Assembly: GCA_008638375.1 (NCBI GenBank)
Contig: CM018032.1
Span: 55,597,882 to 55,661,881 of the forward strand
Reading direction: 5' to 3'
Length of the DNA stretch: 64,000 nt
DNA from: Nyssa sinensis
Lineage: Eukaryota > Streptophyta > Magnoliopsida > Cornales > Nyssaceae
The notes beneath the pieces are model-generated. The model was given only the letters and a program-made list of their open reading frames with translations. It searched no databases and was not told the origin of the DNA. Position 1 is the stretch's first letter. Each line of letters opens with the position of its first letter. This document shows positions 21,891-32,199 of the stretch, piece by piece. Position numbers and translations under genes: made by a program.

Positions 21891-22878
21891 ATCCTTGGCT
21901 TAAATTGACACTTTTGGTGGTCGTTAGGCTGAGGCCATTATGCTCATTGCTGGAAATGGGTGTGCTGACACCAAAAATCTCTCAAAGCCAGTATCCGAAG
22001 ACATACACAGCAACCAGCTGCTACAAGCTCCTGATCATACGCTCCATTCGCGGCAGAATGCTGATGAAACTTTCATAGAAGGGAGTACTAGTATGTATGT
22101 TGCAATATATTTAGTACTTATACCTCTCTTTCTCTCCCTGCATGTCAAATTTATCCCAAATAAAACTTGACTCCAAAACTAGGTTAGAAGAACATCTTTC
22201 TAGGCCGGGTACGTATCTTAACTATAATTCGACACGTATACTTTTTTATTTTATTTATTTTATAATTAAAACTAAATAATTATGTAATTACATGCATAAT
22301 AGATTAAAGTTGTGATGCATATCTAGATAAGAAGAAGTTCTTTTTACCTAATTTCAAGCCAAGTACTTAAGCAATTAACAAATGTTTTGTTATGTAGCAG
22401 TACCACAGGCTCGCAAAGCAACCTTGGCTCGATTTTTGGAGAAGCGCAAGGATCGGTAAGTTTTCTTATTTGGAAGAATTTGTTTAAAAGAAGTTAAAAC
22501 CATCCCACGGTGTGAAAACCTTTATGATTTAAATATTTTGTAAGATTCATGTGTGGCGACTGTTCGGCCGAACAATGTTTTATTGTTATTTTCCTTTAAC
22601 TTGTACTTGAGGGCATGGTTAGTTTGTGTTTTGTCAGAAAAATAGATCACATTGATCTCAGGAAGTTCCTAAAAAGTTGGGTTAATTAATTTAAGTACAT
22701 GCACGCATGTTTAAATCTGCTTTGTTTGAGAGGCAAGTTAGTTTATTCGATATCTTGTATACATGATTTCGATCTGTTGGCTACAGTTAATGACAACATC
22801 TAACCGTGCAGGCTGATAAACGTAGGCCATACAAGGAATCAGTGGACTGCACTACTCCTCACCAAATCAGATAAATAG
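19618..22878 (+). CDS. JAZ: JAZ/TIFY6-type jasmonate-signalling repressor
   Basis: Seven exons read from splice sites: 19618-19702, 21092-21264, 21408-21593, 21718-21808, 21928-22090, 22398-22455, 22812-22878. The N-terminus MEIDFLGLNRK and the stretch GYDPISTGFLPI match the TIFY6 (JAZ3/JAZ4) group. The TIFY/ZIM domain reads QITIFYADAVHVFQDISPQT then AEAIMLIAGNG. This domain mediates dimerisation and NINJA binding. The Jas motif is VPQARKATLARFLEKRKDR, which binds COI1-jasmonoyl-isoleucine and MYC factors. The conserved Jas intron follows KRKD-R. The last exon then gives LINVGHTRNQ and no X5-PY end. Exons total 823 nt, one over a multiple of three: exon 3 ends in frame 0, but exon 4 needs two carried bases. 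Using the AG at 21669-21670 instead restores one 289-residue frame. Confidence 0.88.
20160..20420. mobile_element. LTR-like relic in JAZ intron 1
   Basis: CTATTAGGATTAGTACCGGAG, AGTAGTTT and TTTTATAAATATGATATAAT followed by AGAGAATTCTTTTCTTATTG match 46010-46230 block for block. TATA-type sequence followed by a T-rich segment is the style of Copia LTRs. The boundaries are unclear. Confidence 0.4.
20531..20771. mobile_element. MITE, family A, copy 2, in JAZ intron 1
   Basis: The left arm TTAGCTCCAAATTAGGTAAG pairs with the right arm CTTACTTAATTTGTGGCTAA. Inner blocks TAATTTGTTACGTA and TAGACACGAATCTTAA also match family A. The centre is a (TA)n run at about 20675-20706. Confidence 0.6.
20792..20940 (+). 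mobile_element. tRNA-derived SINE-like element in JAZ intron 1
   Basis: GGGGTTAGCTCAGTTAATCA contains a pol III A box (TTAGCTCAGTT, 20797-20807), and GGTCATGGGTCCAAGTATC contains a B box (GGTCCAAGT, 20843-20851) about 36 bp later. That spacing and wording are tRNA-like, but the rest does not fold as a tRNA. The 3' end is not defined. Confidence 0.55.
21338..21380. repeat. (CT)n microsatellite in JAZ intron 2
   Basis: About 20 CT units just upstream of exon 3. They form part of the pyrimidine tract before the acceptor at 21407. Confidence 0.9.
21811..21890. repeat. Compound (CT)n(TA)n(GT)n microsatellite in JAZ intron 4
   Basis: Starts two bases after the exon 4 donor GT (21809-21810) and fills most of this short intron. 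Confidence 0.9.
22165..22365. mobile_element. MITE, family A, copy 3, in JAZ intron 5
   Basis: The left end ACTTGACTCCAAAACTAGG pairs with the right end CCTAATTTCAAGCCAAGT. Inner CGTATCTTAACTATAATTCG and GTTGTGATGCATATCTAGAT are the conserved subterminal blocks of family A. Confidence 0.6.
22456..22811 (+). other. Jas intron of the JAZ gene
   Basis: The donor GTAAGT follows GAT CG and the acceptor is GTGCAG. If the intron is retained, the frame reads Lys-Asp-Arg-stop (CGG TAA), ending the protein exactly after KRKDR. This intron position is conserved across JAZ genes and is known to give stabilised splice forms in other plants. Confidence 0.75.
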
Positions 22879-24431
22879 GAGCTGCTACCCTTTTATTCAA
22901 CGACCAGACACTTCATCTTCATAAACAAAATTATTCTGCAACATATGAGAATTCTATTAGAATATAAATATTTATCTGTCCTAAATAATGGAATTATAAT
23001 AACAATCACACGGTGTCACTGTCATAAAAATAACTTCTAGTAAAAAGGGGGTAATCCCGTGTACGAAACTCTTGCTACTTTGAAATCTAAGTAAGATTAG
23101 ATGTATGTAATTTCATCTTGGTCCCGTGACCTCCAAATGATAAAGCAACCAAATAAGAAGATCATGAACAACCAAATTAACTGGAAATTTAAAAGGTTGC
23201 TTCTTGTGCATCTCATTTCCTTCATTTTATTAATGATTATTTCTTCATCAAAACTTAAACCAGCATCTCTGTTGAGCAGATGTTTCTTTTTCATTCACTG
23301 TGATTCTATACTTATATTCCTTCTTCCAGAATATTATGACTCTATATGTTTGAAAGAAAATATATATTTAGACTTTACTTGATGGAACTTGACACCCAAC
23401 TACAAGTTTTGGGGAGGAACCAAGTGTTGAATGCAAATCCTTATGTCCAGTCCCTCTTTTTTCCTTCATAGTCCATTGTTTTGCAAAGAAATTACTAGGA
23501 AACCAGCCAGACACACTATTTGGGGATAATTGCTTGTAGCTATAGAGAACTTAGTCCAACTCAGAATCGGTTTGGATATATAAGCAATAGAGATGTATTA
23601 TGAACACATATAAGTAGTAGATATTGTAAAATACATATTTGGATACATAAAACATTGAGTAGTGAAGCCGAAGTCTTTACATGGCCGAATACTATCAAAT
23701 GCCTCGCGTTAAAGAGAGAGTCACGATTTCAAACTCCATTACTAGCCTAGACCTAGAGGGAAGGGGTTAATAGGGTTCAAATTTCATGAACCCTGCGATA
23801 GGTTCAAAAAAATATTGAATTAGATTTAACAATTAAAATGTAACACATAGACCTTAATGTATCATACATAAAATTACATTAAAGAAGGCTTTTCTGTTAT
23901 CTCTTACAAAAAATTAGGAATACTACTTTCACGAATTTTCCAATGAAATTTGCTAGGCCATTAGCATTTTCAGGTTACTATTGCTTAGCAACCTACCAAT
24001 GCCAATGTCATAACACACATGCTACTATGAACATAATTAAGTAGCAAAATCCACAATCTGGTCTACATTTTATCAACATCTTAATCATCACATTACCAAG
24101 AGTTCAATATTTTCAACAGTAAAGGTATTGTAAATGGATCAGCACCATCTTCAATCTACATTGCAACATTGAGATACGAAGAACTGAAGGAATTCAAACA
24201 AAATGATAAAAAAATGGATCAAACAATGAATGAAAGACTTCCCTGAACTATTTAAGTACAAGATAGAGACCGTTTGTTGAGAACAACAGCAACAGAAAGA
24301 AGGGTAAGAAGATCCCACAATGAAGGATTAATCATGATCAGTACTGCTTCTTATAAGCTGAAGACCTTCCCTAAAGCATGAAGTTTAACATTGATCAAAC
24401 CTTAAACAAACACCAAACAGGAGAGATAAGG
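22879..24431. other. Intergenic DNA between JAZ and the ARL8 locus
   Basis: 22879-23050 is likely JAZ 3' UTR. The rest shows no exon or clear element. The convergent arrangement puts both 3' ends here. Confidence 0.5.
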
Positions 24432-24614
24432 TCACACCAACGGGATCCTTTTGACAGTTTTTGAGTGGTTAATAAGCCAATCTATGACAGCATCTATGTT
24501 TATGGAATCCTTGCATGAGATCATGTAGCAGCATACTTCTCTGTCTGTGATTGTCTCAAGACTACTGAGATTCAAAAAAACAAAATTGAAACAAGGAAGG
24601 AAATTTAGAAAATA

Positions 24615-24617
<3 letters not shown>

Positions 24618-24646
<29 letters not shown>

Positions 24647-24664
24647 TACACACACACACACGTA
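24618..24664. repeat. Poly-C run and (CA)n in ARL8 last intron
   Basis: About 21 consecutive C, an A run, then (CA)n. Confidence 0.9.
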
Positions 24665-26448
24665 TGTATAACATTATTGAGATAAATCTTATATGAATAT
24701 AGTTAAATACAATTTCTTGCAAAAGGTTTATGCAAATTAACTTACAGCTGATCCATCAGTGCTTGCTTGGAAAGAGCTTCCGACTTGTCAGTTTTGTTAC
24801 CAAGGACAAGCAAAGGAATTCCATTCAGTGAAGATTTCATCAAGAAGTCATGCAGCTCAGATTTAGATATGGGAACACTGTCTCTATCAGCAGCATCAAC
24901 TACATATCTGCAATTTGCATGAAGAGGACTAGAAGTTAGTGCAATTGAAAGCAAACCAAGGAAAATCAGAACCGCTTAGGCCATTAGGCCTTCTGGATAT
25001 AGATCTAGACATAGCTCACTACCCCCATCTCCCAAGAAGAAGGAGAATAGAAAATTTTTCTTCTTAGATTAAAAATACTTATTGAGATTCCCTCTCTCCG
25101 TGCTTCCTGCATCTTCTTGGTAAACTAAGCACAACATAAGTTTCAAATTTAAGAAATTCAAGTCTATTGTTCAACTACAGATCCAAGTGAAATTAAATTT
25201 CTCACAGTACCACCAATTGTTAAAACAGATCAAACCAATCAAATCTCTTCTAAGAAATAGTTCAATAAATTTGGCTCTATTTGAAATTCTGAATATGCAA
25301 AAGAAATTTTTTTATTTTTCAAAACTACCAGGTCGGTGGCCATTATATCATAAAATGGTGTATCAGCATGCTGCTGATGAAAACCATTGACAGGCATTTG
25401 CCCGTATCTCTAAAGGCACCTTAGTTGAACACATACTAAAACAAAGCAACATGATGCACAAAAGAGGGAAGGTTAAGAGACAGAGGACTTACAGAATTGC
25501 AGAGGCACCCCGACAGTAAAGCTCCCAAGTGGTGTGAAACCTCTGTTGCCCACCAAGATCACAAATTTTTATTTTTACATTTCATTTTGTAACCTTTTGC
25601 ATATTTTATGTTTACTCACAGCGATGGCATTGACAAGAGCAGACTTTCCTGCATTCTGAAGGCCTACCAAGGAGACTTCCGCTTCCTGGAATAAACTGAT
25701 ACGCAGAAATGGTAAGAATTCGGAGAGAAAATTCGGAACAAAAGAAGCCAAAACGCACTGTTCTTTGTTGTGAAAAAACAATTCAATAATGGGAATTAGC
25801 CTTTCTTCTTGCAACAGTATGATAATAACAGATTAAAAGATGAAATGAAGCATCCATGCCTCTGCTTCTGCTGCCTGGACATGAGAGAAAAGCAAATAAC
25901 AAAAATCTAAAAGACTCACACCTACAAACTTTATCTTTAAGAATGCAGTTTGAACACTTTACATTGATCCTCTAATAATTAATATACAAGAATTTAATGA
26001 TCTCTAAAAATTAATATTTTTTTGAGGAACCCCTTGTACATGAAGGCTGCACACTTTCCTTCTAGTCCAACATGCAGCCTTCTCCCTTTGCACAACTTCT
26101 TCGATATCAAACTCCTCAATCTTGCAGCACAACTTATTTCCCCTTCTAAGCTCACCAAAAAACCCCGTTCCATTTTTCAATCTCAACCTATAAGACTTTC
26201 GAGTTTTCTTTAAAGTTATCAAGAATATAAAACTAAACTTCTGCAGGACATAAACTTTTATTTTATTTTATTTTTACCCTTTCACCTTGTACTGCAACTA
26301 TCTGATCTTCAAATTTATAAAAATGACCTATAAAGAAAACAAAAATGAAAGAAAGAACCAATTGATGATTCTTCCTCTCCATCTCGCTCCAGTGACCGGT
26401 CCTGCATGAAAATCATCCACTCATTACCCACCCTGTCCCCTTGTCTGA

Positions 26449-26451
<3 letters not shown>

Positions 26452-26485
<34 letters not shown>
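26452..26485. repeat. (TA)n(TG)n microsatellite in ARL8 intron 1
   Basis: ATATATATATAT followed by GTGTGT... . Confidence 0.9.
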
Positions 26486-26486
<1 letters not shown>

Positions 26487-26756
26487 TCAATAGAATGCAA
26501 CTAAATATTACTTCACAGGCTGTCATTTAATAAAACATCTTCAGGGCAAAGAGAAGATCAAGTCCGAACACAATAAAGTATGAACACAATTTCAAGAAAA
26601 CAATGGGAAGATAAAATATCATAAGAGAGGATGGGAAATGGAAAACTTAAAGAAATTAAGAGAAGGGAGTTACCGACGGAACCAATTGAGGAAGGAGTCC
26701 CACAAACCCATTTCCAAGAAACCAAGAGCTTCGCTGAAATCCCTAAGAAATTTGAA

Positions 26757-26771
26757 GAAACCCTAGGGTTT
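26757..26771 (-). promoter_or_regulatory. Telo-box-like element near the ARL8 5' end
   Basis: AAACCCTAGGGTTT is palindromic and includes AAACCCTA, the plant telo-box found near transcription starts of translation and housekeeping genes. It is about 50 bp upstream of the ARL8 start codon, so this locus derives from a gene copy that kept its promoter. Confidence 0.5.
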
Positions 26772-26899
26772 ATTGAATTCTCAGAAAACGAAAACTAGCA
26801 AGACGAGGAGGGAAGTGAGTGAAAGAAAACGAATTGCGAATCTGTTTTCCGGCGTACTGTCTGTTTTCTGTAACTGCTGGCGTAGAGAGTCGTTTTATA

Positions 26900-27631
26900 G
26901 GGGCAATTATAGGGTGTGAGCACAAACATAAAACAGCGGTGGGACATGGCGTTTTTTAGGCCCTACACGTGGCAGAGATTAGCACACAGAAGAGAAATGA
27001 TAGAATTAATAAGCATAAGAATAACAAAAAATATAAAACAAAATTGCAGTACAAAAAAACACTAAAAAACAACCCAGTAAATTAAAAGATAATCAACCAA
27101 GACATTTTTGTAACTTTATTTTAAAGAAAAAAGAAAAGTAAAAAGAAGCTTCTTAACAAAAGTTTAGAGGATAAGTATCCCGAATTTGAATGTCTTACTA
27201 GTTAATTGTTGACAGTTAAAAATTAAAAAATTGATCCTGATTATCACGAAAAAAAAAACTTAATTTAATACGCGTAAACTGATTTAAAATATTTTCTCAC
27301 CGATTTATCTAAAAAAAATACAAAAACCTAAAAGAGAGTGCGAAAAGTGACCTCTAGATCAAATCAAATGGGCTTCCAACCTATTTGATGATTAAAATAT
27401 ATTATAAAGTTTACAAATTCAATTTTTAGGGTATGAATTCTTTTTATTTTATTTTATTTTTAACGGTTAAATCTTCATTAAAAATTTTTAGCCATTCGAA
27501 CTTTCTTGAAAGAAGGAGAAAGATAAAAGCATGGTCTTTGGCTAGGAGAGTGGGCACAATATATGGTAAAATCTAAGAAATCTAAGTATATGCACCATTT
27601 AAGGACAAATTAGATTTATTTTTTTGAAACA
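26900..27631. other. Intergenic DNA, no gene seen
   Basis: AT-rich; includes CCTACACGTGGCAG (G-box-like CACGTG near 26967) upstream of the ARL8 locus. No exon. Confidence 0.4.
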
Positions 27632-27870
27632 ACAATAGTTAGCTCCGAATTAGAAAAGACGAACTTACTCTTATTCGGGTACATGTCTTAATCATAATTC
27701 GTTATGTATTCAATACATGTGTATTTTTTAATTTTATTTAATTTTTATATTTTAATTAAAATTAAATAGTCACATGATATTTATGTGAAAGTATACGTGA
27801 CAAATTAAAATTATGACATGCACCTGGGTAAAAGTAAGTTCATTTTACGTGATTTAGAGCCAAGTATTGA
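27632..27870. mobile_element. MITE, family A, copy 4
   Basis: Left CAATAGTTAGCTCCGAATTAG pairs with right GATTTAGAGCCAAGTATTG. Inner GTACATGTCTTAATCATAAT pairs with AAATTAAAATTATGACATGC. This is the best-preserved member. Confidence 0.65.
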
Positions 27871-29832
27871 TTTTTTTAAATCTTCTTCCTTGGAATGATC
27901 TTTCTCTAGGAGAGGGATCCTATGGATTCAAATCTTGATCATATGAACACTTTTTTCCCTTTTTTTTTTTGTTTAAAAAAAGGGTTTCATAAGGACTCTT
28001 TAAACTTTTAAAATAAATAATTTTTTTGAGATATAATAATTTTCAACAAAAAAAAGGTCTCATATTCATTGTAAAAAAATTCTCCCTATTTTTCTCAATA
28101 TTTTTTTTTATCAAACAAACAAATCTGGAATCTTTTTTCTTGAAATTTTCAAATTATTAGAAATAATTATATCATTGCAACTCATGTTTCATATTTTCTT
28201 AAAACATCACTTTTTTCATTCTAAATTTTTTGTTTAATTATTAACTACATTTTCTCGAATAATTTGTGAATTACCAATCAGCTCAATCCCAAAAATTGCA
28301 TGCTCTTGCTTATCTCAGTAAATAAATAAGAATTTAGAATGCCAACAAATTACGTTGGGCAAAGGCCAGCCCAACTAAGGCCCAAAATCATTTGTTTCTT
28401 ATTTCATTATTCTTCAATTCTCCAAAGTCAAATTCATGCTTATTAGGGGCTACTATTTTCACTTTTCTCAAATGACCACTTTCCTCATACTTCTAAGTAG
28501 GGCCTTCAACTTGGACTTGTACTCTTTACCCTGTGGGCTTTGTACATGCTCCACTGATGAACGTACTTGTGCGTGGGCTTGGGACTTGTTTTACAGTTGT
28601 ACTAAGACTTTGGGCTTGCTCTCTTTACAGTGTGGGCTTTGGACTTTCTCTCTTTTTTTTTTTTATACAATGATGGAGGGAAAATGAAACTCACGCTAAT
28701 TGCGGTGAACACTTGCACCACTTGAACGTCCACGAGTCACATGACAAAATTCACAGGTTTTATTTGAAACAATACTTTCATATTTGATTGTTGACCCTAT
28801 ATATAAGAGTTACTATAAAATGTTATCGGGATTTCGTTATAACATTGCTAACATCAATGACTCGTAGCACCATATATGCAGTCCAACAATAGTATCCAAA
28901 ATAAATATATATTTTTATATTTAATGTATTTTAAAACCAATCAATTAGGAGAGAAATTATGGTAGTAATCATTCTCATTGTCTTTCATCTCTCTTTTAAA
29001 CAGGAGTCATATATACCTCCTATCATCTGCTCTGAGGCATTTTACCTTCTGTGATGCCTCTTCTATTAGAGTGCAAAATTTGGGTGTTGGGGAAGACAAA
29101 ATAATAGTTAGGTCATTTGGCTCGTGTGACGCCTCCCCTCTTAGAGATTATATAACTGAACCAAAATCTATAATAATGAAGTTTCATATACATAGTTTTA
29201 TATGAACCTATCCGTGATTTTCAAGTCTTAGTTAATAGTGTGACTTTAGACTCGTCTTAGATTCTCTCTCATCTATTATATATTGTGGAATATATATCTA
29301 TAGAAAGCATATTTAGTGGGCATGAATTGAAAATGCAAAGACTCTATGCGAAAGCATTGAAAATAGATTCAAATAATGTAGCTGTTTTTGTTGAGAAAAC
29401 AAAACCCAAAGAAGAAAAAGAAAGAAATCAAAGAAAAATTCAACACAGTCGACCTTGATGGGAAGGCAGAAGACTGAAAAAGTGAAAAGCAGCAAGAGTT
29501 ATTTTCCTCCAACCTCCATTGTACAAAAAAGAAAGAAAAATGGATATAGAGAGAAACTTTTAACATGATTAGTAGTAGTAGTACATTGACCACCAAGCCA
29601 ACTGCCAACCCAACGCTGAGAAGATATACAATTAATTCAGTCTCTCATTTGACCAAAAACCCTTTCCATCTATTGCTCATATTCTTCCTTTTCGGCTGTT
29701 TGGCATCATTTCTCTTACATGCCCCAGTAACGTCCTTGTATGAGCTCTGAGCATGGAGGAGAATTTATCTTCAAGATGGCCCCAAAAGTCAATTTTTTTT
29801 TTTTTTTTTTTTCATGTTCATGCTACCTCCAC

Positions 29833-29885
<53 letters not shown>

Positions 29886-29897
29886 CTACATACACAT
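27871..29897. other. Intergenic DNA, no gene seen
   Basis: A GGGCTT(T/G)G-rich local repeat at 28500-28660 has repeated TGTGGGCTTTG. A (TA)n run lies at 29839-29882. Short frames here lack any recognisable domain. Confidence 0.45.
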
Positions 29898-31026
29898 CAG
29901 GGGCGGCTTAACACATTCAGAGGTCTAAAGCAAAATTGTAAAATGAGGTTTTTTTTATTTATTAAAATTTTATAAATTTTTTGTTTAAAATTTATTTTTC
30001 TAGCTTTTTGATATGCAAAATTATTAATTAAATTTTTATAATGAATTTTTTCTAACATTTTTTTTTTCAATTGATAGTATTGCCAATCTATTTAATCTTT
30101 CTTGAGACATTGTTAATCTTAAGTAAGATTTTATTAATTTTAGTTTTGAAAAACTTCTTTCTACCGAAGTAACGGTTACGGGAATTGTTAACATTATTTT
30201 ATAACAATATATGCATTTGGAAAAGAATCAAATCTTTTTATATGATTGAGTGCGTCGATTGGAGTATTATTTTCTATTTGTATAGCTTCTTTTAAAATCT
30301 TTTAATTCTAAAAATAAATCTAAATTATCAATATCTGAAAAATTATTATATTTTAAGGAACATTTAAAATTAAGACAATGTTCTTTTAAACTATCATTGT
30401 CTAGTGACTTCAATTTTTTACCACTAAAAGAAAACCAAAAATATTTTTATATATTTTAAATTGTTCAAATCTACTTTGAAGTGAAAAAATTATTTGATCT
30501 ATTATGTATATAAAATAATCAATTCTAAATGATTCTTCAAGTGATTTTAGTTGTTTCATTATTATCATTCTCATCAAAATAGTTACTTTCTACGAATGAT
30601 ACGTTTTCATGAAATACAGGTTCTATTTTCATTTCAAATGTAATTTCTTTAGAAGAAATTCTAGCGGATGCAGACTACTTTTCAAAATGCCAGGTTGCAG
30701 AGTACTTTTCAAAAAATATAAATGTAGCAGGTTGTCAGGTTGCATAGTACTTTTTAGACTTAAAGAAAGAATTTTATAAATAAAAAAATAAGAATGTTAA
30801 TTATTGGAAAAAGCAAAATGAGATAAACAAGAAGATAATAAATACTATAAAAAAAATAGTTATTAGGTGATAGTTGTATAATAAAAGAGAGAAATTAAGA
30901 AGACAAAAAAATTTATTTATTTTATTATAATAAATATATTTTTTTAAATATAAAAAAAAATTATAGGACCTAAAAAATTGGGGGCCTAAAGCTAGGGTTT
31001 TACTGACTTTACCTTTAGCCGGCCCG
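29898..31026 (-). mobile_element. hAT transposon relic with 8-bp target-site duplication
   Basis: The left end CAGGGGCGGCTTAA and the right end on the other strand CGGGCCGGCTAAA are hAT-type termini. Flanking 8-mers ATACACAT (29890-29897) and ATACACAC (31027-31034) match at 7 of 8. The interior carries a decayed transposase on the minus strand. Total length is 1129 bp, much shorter than autonomous hAT elements. Confidence 0.85.
30060..30700 (-). pseudogene. hAT transposase C-terminal remnant (zinc-finger MYM/TTF type)
   Basis: The minus strand reads, with frame breaks, SARISSKEITFEMKIEPVF, then SRFEQFK and LKSLDNDSLKEHCLN. Near 30070-30185 it reads IPVTVTSVERSFSKLKLIKS followed by YLRLTMSQERLNRLAILSIE. 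That last stretch is the hAT dimerisation domain shared by plant ZMYM1-like transposases. The N-terminal zinc finger and most of the catalytic domain are missing. Confidence 0.85.
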
Positions 31027-31034
31027 ATACACAC

Positions 31035-32199
31035 ACATAATTAATATATATGACTTGTATATTAAGATTTTACACTATGATAAAAATTAATTAAGGAGAT
31101 TATCAGCGTAGTCAGGAATTTAATTGAGAGAGGACAAACTTTGTTTTTAATGTTAAATAATAAGTTTTAAAATTAAAAATAGATATAAAATTTTAATATT
31201 AGTTAATAATATTTTTAGTAAGCAACTAAATTAACTAATAAAAATGAATTTAAAAATTATAAAACAAGTCCCATCAAAGAAAGACTCCATAAAAAAAGTT
31301 AGGCTATATTAAAAAATAGAAAGAAAATCAACAAAAGTTCCATTAAAGGGATCAAATTGAATTAAAAATAAGGATCATAAAGTGTAAAACTTTAATTTAG
31401 AGGAGACAAAAATATAAATTAAAGGGATATATTTGAATTTTTAAAAAAATATATAAGAAGATTTTGTAATTAAAAAAGTTGTTGGGGAGAGTGGGGGAGA
31501 GCAATTGACCCCTGGCCATGCTAGCTCCTTCCATGACTATTATTTGGAAATCAAACCTCAACATTGTGCTTTCTTGGTCTTATGAAAAAATAGTTTTGTC
31601 GGAACTACCACAAACCATTATGCACGGCCTTTGATGCAATCGCACACCCACAGCTCTGATCAAAATAACATTGTTTCAAACTTCTGATTACTTAAAAAAG
31701 AAGGTAAAAGAGGAGATCTTTCTAACGCCTCAAGAACCAACCCCAAAAAATGTCACACGTGCTGCCCAAAGTTTGGGTTGAATCTCACATGCCATCGGCT
31801 TTATCCATGCGCAAACACTACATATTAGTGCCACGTCAGTCCTAATTCGTGCAATGTTTATCACATGTCGGTGTTATATCGTGTCGTGTTATTGAGCTGC
31901 ATACTTAGCTTGCCATGTCAATAAGCAAAAAATTTGTTGCCTAACAAGGGAAATATTCATTTTTAAGTTATAAATTAACTGAGACAATCAAAACTCATAT
32001 GTCAATTTAAGAAAATATTTTATAAAATTTTTGTTTTTAATTTAAGTAACGTTATTCAAAAAATATTAAGGTCTCATGTAATTGAGTGATATCATTTTTC
32101 TTCTTGAATGAATCCGAATTACATGAGATAATATGTCATGTGTACATTGCACACATATAACATATTATCTAATTGTAAGAAGTAGGTTCGGCAAAATTG
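31035..32199. other. AT-rich intergenic DNA
   Basis: 31710-31920 is more balanced in composition and contains GTGCCACGTCAG and similar motifs but no exon. Nothing else recognised. Confidence 0.4.

Larger units (their letters stand above)
24432..26711 (-). pseudogene. ARL8: ARL8 small GTPase locus lacking switch I, probable pseudogene
   Basis: Exons on the minus strand: 26711-26674 (MGLWDSFLNWFR), 25695-25620 (RLFQEAEVSLVGLQNAGKSA...), 25593-25493 ([22 protein letters not shown]...), 24907-24746 ([10 protein letters not shown]... to [18 protein letters not shown]) and 24564-24432 ([20 protein letters not shown]... to stop). The P-loop GLQNAGKS, DLGGQ, NKTD and SCK guanine-base motifs are all present, so the family is clear. 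Arf-like 8 GTPases act in vesicle/organelle transport and, in plants, as host factors for tobamovirus replication. Two lesions are seen. The exon for GGYSEDMIPTVGFNM (switch I) is absent, with only 26 bp (25594-25619) between the donor GTGAGT and the next homologous codon. A TGA (25584-25582) replaces the glycine codon after VTK. The C-terminus (TVKRIPLV) is also unusual. Confidence 0.85.

Noticed and set aside
24432..26711. Functional ARL8 gene
   Set aside because: The switch I exon is absent and there is an in-frame TGA, so I annotate it as a probable pseudogene despite good splice sites.
28436..28687. An 83-codon plus-strand frame
   Set aside because: It runs across a GGGCTTTG-rich local repeat and shows no protein-like features.
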